From contig JAEWGL010000236.1 in the NCBI GenBank assembly GCA_023388335.1, positions 1 to 35,701 on the forward strand: 35,701 nt of DNA, given 5' to 3'. This DNA comes from Pseudomonadota bacterium. Lineage in GTDB: Bacteria; Pseudomonadota; Gammaproteobacteria; Pseudomonadales; Pseudomonadaceae. A model generated the notes under the pieces. The model saw nothing but the letters and a program-made list of their open reading frames with translations. It was not told the DNA's origin and ran no database searches. Positions 16,220 to 23,594 of the stretch are shown here, one piece after another; the stretch's first letter is position 1; every line of letters starts with the position of its first letter. A program made the translations under genes and the position numbers.

Positions 16220-16687
16220 CTAGTCGTCCAGCCCTCGGCCGCTCAACAAGCGGCCGATCATATCCAGCGGGAATCCACGGTAGGCCAGAAAACGCGTTTG
16301 CTGTGCGCGGCTGCGCGGATCGTGCGGACGCATACCGGCGAATTTGCGTTGCCAGACATCCTGCAACCGAGCTGACCAGTCTACCCCGCTGTCGCGCAGG
16401 GCCTGGTCGATATCACCACGGTCGAGACCACGCTTGCCGAGTTCTTCGCGAATTCGCGCAGGCCCATAGCCGGCATTGGAGCGGTAGGAAATGAAGCTTT
16501 CCAGGTATCGGGCCTCGCTGAGCAGCCCCTCTTCGGCGAGGCGATCGAGCGCGGGCTCGATCAGCTCATCAGAGGCTCCGCGCTGACGCAATTTGCGCGT
16601 CAGCTCGACCCGACCATGCTCGCGGCGCGCGAGCAGGTCCATGGCTGTCCGCCGAACGGCGACGGGGGTGTCGAGTACGACGGACAT
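16220..16687 (-). CDS. recX: RecA regulatory protein RecX
   Basis: A 155-residue, mostly helical protein that binds RecA filaments and limits recombinase activity. It is built of RecX three-helix repeats: AMDLLARREHGRVELTRKL, then LAEEGLLSEARYLESFISYR and YGPARIREELGKRGL. ATG 16687 starts eight bases after the recA stop. An in-frame TTG at 16699 overlaps the recA stop codon and would add four residues. No good Shine-Dalgarno is seen, so translation is probably coupled to recA, and it should share the recA SOS promoter. Confidence 0.94.
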   Translation of the reverse strand: MSVVLDTPVAVRRTAMDLLARREHGRVELTRKLRQRGASDELIEPALDRLAEEGLLSEARYLESFISYRSNAGYGPARIREELGKRGLDRGDIDQALRDSGVDWSARLQDVWQRKFAGMRPHDPRSRAQQTRFLAYRGFPLDMIGRLLSGRGLDD

Positions 16688-16695
16688 GGGGCCAA

Positions 16696-17781
16696 TCAAT
16701 AACCGGCGTCGGCGTCAGCCAGGTCGTCGGCCTGGGCACCGGCCGCTGCAGCCTTGCCGGCGGCGGCAGTGGCAGTGGCAGTGGCAGTGGCGCCAGCATT
16801 CAGCAGCTTCTCGCGGATCAGACGCTCGAGCTCTGCAGCGATGGTCTGGTTTTCCTGCAGGAACTTGGCCGCGTTCGCCTTGCCTTGGCCGATCTTGTTG
16901 CCCTGGTAGCTGTACCATGCACCCGACTTCTCCACCAGGCCATGGGTCACGCCCAGGTCAATGATTTCGCCGTTGCGGTAGATACCCTTGCCGTAGAGGA
17001 TCTGGAACTCAGCCTGACGGAACGGTGGCGAGACCTTGTTCTTGACGACCTTGACGCGGGTTTCGCTGCCGACTACCTCGTCGCCTTCCTTGACCGCGCC
17101 GGTACGGCGGATGTCCAGGCGCACCGAGGCGTAGAACTTCAGCGCATTACCACCGGTGGTGGTTTCCGGGCTACCGAACATGACGCCGATCTTCATGCGG
17201 ATCTGGTTGATGAAGATGACCAGGCAGTTGGCATTCTTGATGTTGCCGGTGATCTTTCGCAACGCCTGGGACATCAGACGGGCCTGCAGGCCGACGTGCG
17301 TGTCGCCCATCTCGCCTTCGATCTCGGCCTTAGGTACCAGGGCCGCCACGGAGTCGATGATGATCACGTCGACAGCATTGGAGCGCACCAGCATGTCGGC
17401 GATTTCCAGGGCCTGCTCGCCGGTGTCCGGTTGAGAAACCAGCAGGTCGTCGACGTTGACGCCCAGCTTGCCAGCGTATTCAGGGTCCAACGCGTGCTCG
17501 GCGTCGACGAATGCGCAGGTAGCCCCGTTCTTCTGGGCCTCGGCGATCACCGACAGGGTCAGGGTGGTCTTGCCGGACGACTCAGGACCGTAGATCTCGA
17601 CGATGCGGCCTTTCGGCAGGCCGCCGATACCAAGGGCGATGTCCAGGCCCAGCGAGCCGGTGGAGATGGCGGGAATCGCCTGACGCTCATGGTCGCCCAT
17701 GCGCATGACCGCGCCTTTACCGAATTGGCGTTCGATTTGCCCCAGGGCCGCAGCCAAGGCGCGCTTCTTGTTGTCGTCCAT
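16696..17781 (-). CDS. recA: Recombinase RecA
   Basis: A 361-residue DNA-dependent ATPase for strand exchange and for stimulating self-cleavage of LexA/S24 repressors. It has Walker A GPESSGKTT at residues 65-73, Walker B VIIIDSVAAL near 141-150, and loop L2 with GNALKFYASVRLDIRR. ATG 17781 (MDDNKKRAL) has GAGG upstream. The C-terminal tail is low-complexity: four tandem Thr-Ala pairs from an ACTGCC hexamer array, followed by an Ala-rich segment and the usual acidic end (DDLADADAGY). recX follows directly and pncC precedes it, as is usual in proteobacteria. Confidence 0.98.
   Translation of the reverse strand: MDDNKKRALAAALGQIERQFGKGAVMRMGDHERQAIPAISTGSLGLDIALGIGGLPKGRIVEIYGPESSGKTTLTLSVIAEAQKNGATCAFVDAEHALDPEYAGKLGVNVDDLLVSQPDTGEQALEIADMLVRSNAVDVIIIDSVAALVPKAEIEGEMGDTHVGLQARLMSQALRKITGNIKNANCLVIFINQIRMKIGVMFGSPETTTGGNALKFYASVRLDIRRTGAVKEGDEVVGSETRVKVVKNKVSPPFRQAEFQILYGKGIYRNGEIIDLGVTHGLVEKSGAWYSYQGNKIGQGKANAAKFLQENQTIAAELERLIREKLLNAGATATATATAAAGKAAAAGAQADDLADADAGY
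16765..16788 (+). repeat. Four GGCAGT hexamers inside recA
   Basis: GGCAGT is repeated exactly four times, encoding Thr-Ala pairs in the RecA C-terminal linker on the minus strand. Gain or loss of copies would stay in frame. Confidence 0.9.
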
Positions 17782-17824
17782 TGAAGTCCTCACGTGTTCG
17801 ACTGGGCCTGACGGCCGGGAATAC

Positions 17825-17840
17825 CTGTATAAGTAGCCAG
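17825..17840 (-). promoter_or_regulatory. LexA (SOS) box upstream of recA
   Basis: CTG (17825-17827), ten bases, then CAG (17838-17840) match the proteobacterial LexA consensus CTG-N10-CAG with an A/T-rich centre (TATAAGTAGC). It lies 44 bases before the recA start, where it would overlap the promoter. Confidence 0.85.
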
Positions 17841-17884
17841 TATTATTCCACAGGGATTCGCTCACGCCTACCCCCGTTCACGAT

Positions 17885-18367
17885 TTACTCTGCGCCAAGC
17901 TGTAACAAGCCCTCTAGAGCGGCGATCACCGTTTGTCGGCGCACCGACTCGCGGTCACCCTCGAACTGCCGGCGCTCGCTGCTTACATGCGTCCCGTCGG
18001 CCCAGGCCAGCCACACGGTGCCCACCGGCTTGGCCGGCGAGCCGCCATCAGGGCCCGCCACGCCGCTCACCGCCACGGCAAAACGCGCGCCGCTGGCAGC
18101 CTGGGCGCCTCGCGCCATGGCCTCGACCACCTCCTGGCTGACTGCGCCGACTTCGCTGAACAGGCTCGACGGCACCGCCAACTGGCGGGTCTTCTGCGCA
18201 TTGGAATAGGTCACATAACCAGCTTCGAACCAGGCCGAGCTGCCGGGAACGCGTGTGATCGCCTCGGCGATGCCACCGCCGGTGCAGGATTCGGCGGTGC
18301 TCACCTGGGCGTGGAAGCGCCGCAGGTGTTCGCCCAGGCGGGCGGAAAGAATGGTGATCGGGTCCAT
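17885..18367 (-). CDS. pncC: Nicotinamide-nucleotide amidase PncC (CinA C-terminal domain)
   Basis: A 160-residue stand-alone CinA C-terminal-type enzyme that deamidates NMN to nicotinic acid mononucleotide for NAD recycling. It has the typical N-terminal motif STAESCTGGGIAEAITRVPGSS (residues about 23-44), GYVTYSNAQKTRQLAV, and AVAVSGVAGPDGGSPAKPVGTVW around 97-119. Length matches single-domain PncC. It lies upstream of recA on the same strand. In many pseudomonads a tailocin cluster separates this gene from mutS; here only a holin and a repressor remain between them. Confidence 0.94.
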   Translation of the reverse strand: MDPITILSARLGEHLRRFHAQVSTAESCTGGGIAEAITRVPGSSAWFEAGYVTYSNAQKTRQLAVPSSLFSEVGAVSQEVVEAMARGAQAASGARFAVAVSGVAGPDGGSPAKPVGTVWLAWADGTHVSSERRQFEGDRESVRRQTVIAALEGLLQLGAE

Positions 18368-18461
18368 GGCAGGGTCCTTGGCAATCTGTGCACTACCCTA
18401 CCATCCCAGCCGCCGGTGACAACCGTTCATGGCGCCAGCGCCAGGCATTGGGGGGCGTCGC

Positions 18462-18809
18462 TCAACGCTCCCTCTTGTTATCCGCCTGGGGAGGCTCGTG
18501 CAGCCCCAGGCGCCTGGACGCCCAGCGCTCATAGAAGCCGATCGCCACATCGGCGCCAGCCACGGCGGTGAGGCCGCCAAAGGCGCTGGCGCTCCAGATC
18601 GACATACCGTTGGCGTACAGCAACATCACCGTCGATACACCGCAGACCATGCAGGCACCGGAACGCAGTGCCAGGCGCCGCAACAACGACCAGCCCCGCG
18701 CGCCGGCCTTTTCGGCCCGCCACATTTCGCCGAAGAGACCACCCAGCAACGCCAGGACGATCACCAGCCAGATCGGCAGCTCCAACAACGCTTGTGGCTC
18801 ATTCGTCAC
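18462..18809 (-). CDS. Phage/tailocin-type holin
   Basis: A 115-residue small membrane protein with two or three hydrophobic segments (about 10-26, 52-66 and 72-92) and a charged C-terminal tail rich in Arg, Lys and Glu. I recognise the general form of the holin that opens Pseudomonas R-tailocin lysis and structural clusters at this chromosomal site. Its job there would be to permeabilise the inner membrane for particle release. The start is GTG 18809, preceded by AGGAG at 18818-18822. No endolysin, spanin or tail gene follows; the next gene downstream, 94 bases away, is pncC. Its upstream leader (about 240 bases) leads back to operator-like palindromes. The holin assignment is by size, topology and context and is moderately certain. 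Confidence 0.65.
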   Translation of the reverse strand: MTNEPQALLELPIWLVIVLALLGGLFGEMWRAEKAGARGWSLLRRLALRSGACMVCGVSTVMLLYANGMSIWSASAFGGLTAVAGADVAIGFYERWASRRLGLHEPPQADNKRER

Positions 18810-19049
18810 TGTCCCGTCTCCTGCGTGAGGCCGGACAGCGAACTACTGCCCGGTGGGTTGTGTACGCGGCACTCCAGAAAACCCGGCGTGTCAGGTGCCT
18901 AGCAACGTGACGGCGAAAACCGCCGGCCATACCATTTGGCCGCGCGCGTTGCGCCTGCAATGAAGAGCGCCACTTCCCAACCCGCTGAGCAGTCGAGGCC
19001 TGTTCATCGCTGCTTGTGTAACCTCCGGTGTCTGACCGGCGTGAAACAC

Positions 19050-19078
19050 AGCTTATGCATGAGCGCATAAATAATCAA
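19050..19078 (-). promoter_or_regulatory. Putative repressor-controlled promoter toward the holin
   Basis: On the minus strand TTGATT (19078-19073) and TAAGCT (19055-19050) are 17 bases apart. The perfect palindrome TTATGC-N6-GCATAA (19053-19070) fills the spacer, as expected for an operator blocking RNA polymerase. The -10 is poor, so the promoter may be weak. Confidence 0.4.
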
Positions 19079-19115
19079 TGCATTTCATCCTATTTCTATG
19101 CACATGCTTTTGCTT

Positions 19116-19136
19116 TTATGCATGAAAGCGGCATAT
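19116..19136. promoter_or_regulatory. Second operator-like dyad
   Basis: TATGC (19117-19121) and GCATA (19131-19135) are separated by nine bases. The left half TTATGCATGA is identical to that of the palindrome at 19053. Related ATGCAAATT repeats overlap the start of the repressor gene (19936-19955). Confidence 0.4.
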
Positions 19137-19166
19137 ACAATGGTCTGTAGGACTTTTCAGCAAGCG

Positions 19167-19188
19167 AAAAAAACCCGCCGCAGCGGGT
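19167..19188 (-). terminator. Terminator of the S24 repressor gene
   Basis: On the minus strand ACCCGC (19188-19183) pairs with GCGGGT (19178-19173) around a four-base loop and is followed by a run of T's (19173-19167). It lies 20 bases after the repressor stop. Confidence 0.85.
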
Positions 19189-19208
19189 CTTTCGTTGCCA
19201 GGCACCAC

Positions 19209-19946
19209 TCAGCGGGCGTACATGCCCCACCAGAACACGTGCCCAAGAATGATGATCTGTTCATCCTGCATCTGCTGGAAGCTGTAGTCTTCGTCGGGAT
19301 GCTCATCGCGGTTGAAGCTGCGCAGGCGGATACCGGTGGGCAGGCGGTAGAGCTGCTTCACGCGCAACTGGCCGGTATGGTTGATGGCGTAGAGGTCGCC
19401 ATCGATGATGTCGCCGATCGAACGCTTGCCAGTGTTGACCCCGACCGTGGCGCCGTCGCGCAACACTGGCAACATACTGTTGCCACGTACTGTCACACAC
19501 TTGGCCTGGTCGAATTGCACGCCATTGTGGCGCAGGCTGCGCTTGCCGAAGCGCAGCCGCGCCCGCTCACTCTCCTCGATGACGAAGCGCCCTGATCCGG
19601 CTGCCAACTCGACCTCGCGCAGGAAGGGAATGGACACCTCGTCGTCCTCGACGGGTGTTTCGTCATCCCATAGGCTGAAGTCGCTCAGCTCGGCATGCCC
19701 CTGCGCAGGCTGAGTCGCCTCTCGCGACTCGCCCAAGGCGATGCGGCCACGCAGCTGATCGGTGCTGACACCAAAATACTCGGCGATCCTGGACACGTGC
19801 TTGTCCGAAGGGTCGACGATCTTTTCGCTGAGAATCCGCGACAGGGTGGATTGCGGCACGCCCGTGCGCCGATGCAGCTCGGTCGGGGACAGGCCGTGAC
19901 GGTCGAGCAGTGCTCTGAGTGTGGTTGCTACGTTGCGTTTTTGCAT
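19209..19946 (-). CDS. LexA-like (XRE plus S24) repressor, tailocin/prophage type
   Basis: A 245-residue repressor. The N-terminal XRE-type helix-turn-helix is at residues about 5-65 (LDRHGLSPTELHRRTGVPQSTLSRIL). A linker is followed by an S24 peptidase domain (about 115-240) with nucleophile Ser in VRGNSMLPVLRDG and the general-base Lys in LRVKQLYR. ELAAGSGRF contains an Ala-Gly bond of the kind cut in RecA-stimulated self-cleavage. It should hold a lysis or tailocin operon off until DNA damage. Start uncertain: ATG 19946 or ATG 19955, neither with a good Shine-Dalgarno; both sit inside a TTATGCAA direct repeat that may be its own operator. It neighbours mutS, the usual edge of the Pseudomonas tailocin locus. 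Confidence 0.85.
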   Translation of the reverse strand: MQKRNVATTLRALLDRHGLSPTELHRRTGVPQSTLSRILSEKIVDPSDKHVSRIAEYFGVSTDQLRGRIALGESREATQPAQGHAELSDFSLWDDETPVEDDEVSIPFLREVELAAGSGRFVIEESERARLRFGKRSLRHNGVQFDQAKCVTVRGNSMLPVLRDGATVGVNTGKRSIGDIIDGDLYAINHTGQLRVKQLYRLPTGIRLRSFNRDEHPDEDYSFQQMQDEQIIILGHVFWWGMYAR

Positions 19947-20093
19947 AATTTGCATAATGCCGCGCAACAGGTCGAAATGCAATTGCCTCAATGCATGGGC
20001 GCCAGGGAGGCGCTGATGCCCCTCTATAAGGAAAATCCCTGTAGTATTGCGCCTTCGCCACCGCCACCTGAATGACACGCTGTAAGGCCTTTA

Positions 20094-22661
20094 ATGTCAG
20101 ATCTCTCCGCACACACTCCGATGATGCAGCAATACTGGAAGCTGAAGAACCAGCACCCAGACCAGCTGATGTTCTACCGCATGGGCGATTTCTACGAGAT
20201 CTTCTACGAAGATGCGAAGAAAGCCGCCAAACTCCTGGATATCACCCTGACGGCCCGTGGCCAATCGGCGGGGCAGTCGATCCCCATGTGCGGTATCCCG
20301 TTCCACTCGGTGGAGGGCTACCTGGCCAAGCTGGTCAAGCTGGGCGAGTCGGTGGTGATCTGCGAGCAGATCGGCGACCCGGCCACCAGCAAGGGCCCCG
20401 TGGAACGACAGGTGGTGCGCATCATCACGCCGGGCACGGTCAGTGACGAGGCCCTGCTCGACGAGCGCCGCGACAACTTGATCGCTGCGCTGCTCGGCGA
20501 CGAGCGGCTGTTCGGCCTGGCGGTGCTGGATATCACCAGCGGCAATTTCACCGTCCAGGAGATCAAGGGCTGGGAGAACTTGCTGGCTGAGCTTGAGCGC
20601 ATCAATCCGGTGGAGCTGCTGATCCCGGACGACTGGCCTCAGGGCCTGCCGGCCGAAAAGCGCCGCGGCAGCCGACGTCGCGCGCCCTGGGACTTCGACC
20701 GCGACTCGGCGCGCAAGAGCCTGTGCCAGCAGTTCGCGACCCAAGACCTCAAGGGCTTCGGCTGCGACAAGCTGACCCTGGCCATCGGCGCGGCCGGTTG
20801 CCTGCTGTCCTATGCCAAGGAAACCCAGCGCACTGCCCTGCCGCACCTGCGCAGCCTGCGCCATGAGCGCCTGGACGACACCGTGGTGCTCGACGGCGCG
20901 AGCCGGCGCAACCTGGAGCTGGACATAAACCTGGCCGGCGGCCGCGACAATACCCTGCAGTCAGTCATCGACCGCTGCCAGACCGCCATGGGCAGTCGCC
21001 TGCTGACCCGTTGGCTGAACCGTCCGTTGCGTGACCTCAAGGTCCTGCAGGCACGTCAGGGGTCGATCCGCTGCCTGCTAGACGGCTATCGCTTCGAAAA
21101 ACTACAACCGCAACTCAAGGAGATCGGCGACCTCGAGCGGATCCTCGCCCGTATCGGCCTGCGCAACGCCCGCCCGCGGGACCTGGCGCGCCTGCGCGAT
21201 GCCCTCGGTGCCTTGCCCGAGCTGCAGAACGCCATGGCCGAGCTGGAGGCACCGCACCTGGCACGCCTGGCAGCCATTACCGGCACCTACCCGGAACTGT
21301 CCGGCCTGCTGGAAAAAGCCGTGATCGACAACCCGCCCGCGGTCATCCGCGACGGCGGCGTATTGAAGACCGGCTACGACAGCGAGCTGGACGAACTGCA
21401 GGCGATGAGCGAGAACGCCGGTCAATTCCTGATCGATCTCGAAGCCCGGGAAAAGGCTCGCACTGGCCTTGCCAACCTCAAGGTCGGCTACAACCGTGTG
21501 CACGGTTACTTCATCGAGCTGCCAAGCAAGCAGGCCGAGCAGGCACCGGGCGATTACATCCGGCGGCAGACGCTCAAGGGTGCCGAACGCTTCATTACCC
21601 CTGAACTCAAGGCCTTCGAGGACAAGGCGCTATCGGCCAAGAGCCGCGCCCTGGCCCGCGAGAAGATGCTCTATGAGGCGCTGCTGGAAAACCTGATCGG
21701 CCACTTGGCACCGCTGCAGGACACTGCCGCCGCTCTGGCCGAGCTCGATGTGCTGAGCAACCTGGCCGAACGCGCGCTGAACCTGGACCTGAATTGCCCA
21801 CGCTTCGTCGACGAACCGTGCCTGCGTATCGAGCAAGGCCGTCACCCGGTGGTCGAACAGGTGCTGACCACGCCGTTCGTGGCCAACGACCTGTCGTTGG
21901 ACGACAGTACGCGCATGCTGATCATTACCGGCCCCAACATGGGTGGTAAATCCACCTATATGCGCCAGACCGCGCTGATTGTGCTGATGGCGCATATCGG
22001 CAGCTTCGTCCCGGCCCAGCGCTGTGAGCTGTCGTTGGTAGATCGCATCTTCACCCGTATCGGCTCCAGCGACGACTTGGCAGGCGGACGTTCGACCTTC
22101 ATGGTGGAGATGAGCGAGACCGCCAACATCCTGCACAATGCAACCGACCGCAGCCTGGTGCTGATGGACGAAGTCGGCCGGGGCACCAGTACCTTCGATG
22201 GCCTGTCGCTGGCCTGGGCCGCCGCCGAACGCCTGGCCCAGTTGCGTGCCTATACCCTGTTCGCCACCCACTACTTCGAACTCACGGTGTTGCCGGAGAG
22301 CGAGCCCCTGGTGGCCAACGTGCACCTGAACGCCACCGAGCACAACGAGCGGATTGTCTTCCTGCATCACGTGCTGCCCGGCCCGGCCAGTCAGAGCTAT
22401 GGCCTGGCAGTGGCGCAACTGGCGGGTGTCCCAGGCGCGGTGATCCAGCGTGCCCGTGAGCACCTGGGCCGACTGGAAGCCACCAGCCTGCCCCACGAGG
22501 CACCCGCTGTGGCTAACGGCTCCCCCGCCATCCCTCACCAGAGCGACCTCTTCGCCAACCTGCCTCATCCGGCCATGGAAAAGCTCGGCAAGCTCGATCT
22601 GGACAACATGACGCCGCGCCAAGCTATCGAAATGCTATATGCACTGAAGACTCTGTTATAA
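20094..22661 (+). CDS. mutS: DNA mismatch repair protein MutS
   Basis: An 855-residue mismatch-recognition ATPase. The N-terminal mismatch-binding domain has the Phe-x-Glu-type loop in MGDFYEIFYEDA. It is followed by connector, lever and clamp domains, then the ATPase core with Walker A GPNMGGKST (residues 613-621), LMDEVGRGTSTFDG (Walker B/signature), and FATHYFELT. The C-terminal dimer helix ends in LDNMTPRQAIEMLYALKTLL. Full length for the family. ATG 20094 has TAAGG upstream. It is followed by fdxA, as in other pseudomonads. Confidence 0.98.
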   Translation: MSDLSAHTPMMQQYWKLKNQHPDQLMFYRMGDFYEIFYEDAKKAAKLLDITLTARGQSAGQSIPMCGIPFHSVEGYLAKLVKLGESVVICEQIGDPATSKGPVERQVVRIITPGTVSDEALLDERRDNLIAALLGDERLFGLAVLDITSGNFTVQEIKGWENLLAELERINPVELLIPDDWPQGLPAEKRRGSRRRAPWDFDRDSARKSLCQQFATQDLKGFGCDKLTLAIGAAGCLLSYAKETQRTALPHLRSLRHERLDDTVVLDGASRRNLELDINLAGGRDNTLQSVIDRCQTAMGSRLLTRWLNRPLRDLKVLQARQGSIRCLLDGYRFEKLQPQLKEIGDLERILARIGLRNARPRDLARLRDALGALPELQNAMAELEAPHLARLAAITGTYPELSGLLEKAVIDNPPAVIRDGGVLKTGYDSELDELQAMSENAGQFLIDLEAREKARTGLANLKVGYNRVHGYFIELPSKQAEQAPGDYIRRQTLKGAERFITPELKAFEDKALSAKSRALAREKMLYEALLENLIGHLAPLQDTAAALAELDVLSNLAERALNLDLNCPRFVDEPCLRIEQGRHPVVEQVLTTPFVANDLSLDDSTRMLIITGPNMGGKSTYMRQTALIVLMAHIGSFVPAQRCELSLVDRIFTRIGSSDDLAGGRSTFMVEMSETANILHNATDRSLVLMDEVGRGTSTFDGLSLAWAAAERLAQLRAYTLFATHYFELTVLPESEPLVANVHLNATEHNERIVFLHHVLPGPASQSYGLAVAQLAGVPGAVIQRAREHLGRLEATSLPHEAPAVANGSPAIPHQSDLFANLPHPAMEKLGKLDLDNMTPRQAIEMLYALKTLL

Positions 22662-22800
22662 CGCGCCTGCGCACAAGCTGATAGAATCGCGCGCGGTTTG
22701 CCGGTGCTGCGGGCGCCTAGCCTAGCCTGCAGCCACACCTGTAAACCGCGCTGCCCTGTAAGGAAGGGCACGCTGCCGTAGCCTGAGGAGAGAATTAGAA

Positions 22801-23124
22801 ATGACCTTCGTCGTCACCGACAACTGTATCAAGTGCAAGTACACCGACTGCGTAGAAGTCTGTCCGGTGGACTGCTTCTACGAAGGCCCGAACTTCCTGG
22901 TCATTCACCCGGATGAGTGCATCGACTGTGCACTGTGTGAGCCTGAGTGTCCTGCCCAAGCCATTTTCTCGGAAGATGAAATCCCTGCCGGCATGGAGAA
23001 CTTCATCGACCTGAACGCCGAACTGGCAGAGGTCTGGCCGAACATCACCGAGAAGAAGGACGCCCTGCCTGACGCTGAAGAGTGGGATGGCAAGACTGGC
23101 AAGATCGCCGACCTGGAGCGTTAA
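22801..23124 (+). CDS. fdxA: Ferredoxin FdxA (7Fe, [3Fe-4S][4Fe-4S])
   Basis: A 107-residue Azotobacter FdI-type ferredoxin. The N-terminal cysteine set is C9-x2-C12-x4-C17-x3-C21 (CIKCKYTDCVEVCP) with C25 following. The second set is CIDCALCEPECP (C40, C43, C46, C50). The longer spacing in the first motif indicates one 3Fe and one 4Fe cluster. The C-terminal tail of about 50 residues is typical. GAGGAGA precedes the ATG. Placement between mutS and rsmZ-rpoS is the standard Pseudomonas order. Confidence 0.96.
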   Translation: MTFVVTDNCIKCKYTDCVEVCPVDCFYEGPNFLVIHPDECIDCALCEPECPAQAIFSEDEIPAGMENFIDLNAELAEVWPNITEKKDALPDAEEWDGKTGKIADLER

Positions 23125-23140
23125 GCCCAGCGGATTCGTC

Positions 23141-23167
23141 AAAAGGCCCTTCGCGGGGCCTTTTTTT
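23141..23167 (+). terminator. fdxA terminator
   Basis: GGCCC (23145-23149) pairs with GGGCC (23156-23160), extended by A:T pairs and followed by seven T's. It starts 17 bases after the fdxA stop. Confidence 0.88.
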
Positions 23168-23181
23168 CATTTATTGCAGAC

Positions 23182-23313
23182 AAAAAAAGGGGCGGTTTGA
23201 CCCGCCCACATTTTCTTCCGTAGTCCCTGTTGTCCCTGTTCATCATCCTGATGAATCGCATCCTGCGATGTCCTTGACCCTCATCCGTGAAAGTCCGTGT
23301 CAGTCCGTCGACA
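23182..23313 (-). ncRNA. rsmZ: Small regulatory RNA RsmZ
   Basis: The gap between fdxA and rpoS is the conserved rsmZ site. The minus strand carries nine GGA motifs in about 100 bases (ACGGAC, CACGGA, AAGGAC, CAGGAT twice, AGGGAC twice and others), several in hairpin loops; these sequester the translational repressors RsmA/RsmE. The 5' end TGTCGACGGA matches what I recall of fluorescens RsmZ. It ends in a terminator stem GGGCGG (23207-23202) with CCGCCC (23195-23190) and seven T's. Predicted length is about 132 nucleotides. It is controlled by GacS/GacA through the upstream palindrome at 23488. The exact ends are inferred. Confidence 0.9.
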
Positions 23314-23321
23314 CAGTTCGA

Positions 23322-23349
23322 ATACTAGCGCTTCCTGCGGGCCGAACAA
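23322..23349 (-). promoter_or_regulatory. rsmZ core promoter
   Basis: On the minus strand TTGTTC (23349-23344) and TAGTAT (23327-23322) are 16 bases apart and end nine bases before the inferred RNA start. Confidence 0.55.
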
Positions 23350-23487
23350 GCGCAAAACCTCTCAAAAAAATTCTGCTGATACATCGAGACAAATTCGATT
23401 ACCTGATTAAAATCAGCAACTTGAATAAAGCCCGACGTTGGAAACGACAATGATTTACTAATCCCTACAGCATTGGCTTACAACACT

Positions 23488-23505
23488 CGTAAGCGAACGC
23501 TTACA
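23488..23505 (-). promoter_or_regulatory. GacA upstream activating sequence for rsmZ
   Basis: On the minus strand the sequence TGTAAG-CGTTCG-CTTACG matches the known UAS consensus TGTAAG-N6-CTTACA except for the last base. Its centre lies about 183 bases upstream of the inferred rsmZ start, the distance typical for these elements. Confidence 0.82.
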
Positions 23506-23549
23506 AGTAAAGCAACGACGGTAGCGGATGAAATACTTCCCACAGGCAC

Positions 23550-23574
23550 AAAAAAGCCCCGAGGTTATCGGGGC
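23550..23574 (-). terminator. rpoS terminator
   Basis: GCCCCGA and TCGGGGC (23574-23556) form a stem around a five-base loop. Six T's follow on the minus strand. It is 20 bases past the rpoS stop. Confidence 0.9.
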
Positions 23575-23594
23575 GTCTTGCACAGCGGATGCGA

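Larger units (their letters stand above)
18810..19208. other. Leader and operator region between holin and repressor
   Basis: These 399 bases hold no supportable gene. The part nearest the holin (18810-19015) looks like non-coding leader. The part at 19020-19140 is A/T-rich and dense in ATGCA/TGCAT words, including two dyads listed separately. The repressor terminator is at 19167-19188. The open frame at 18799-19068 on the minus strand is Arg/Ser-rich and has no ribosome binding site. Confidence 0.5.

Noticed and set aside
18799..19068. Possible second small gene between holin and repressor
   Set aside because: Arg/Ser-rich translation, no start signal, and it overlaps the holin ribosome-binding site and the operator palindrome.
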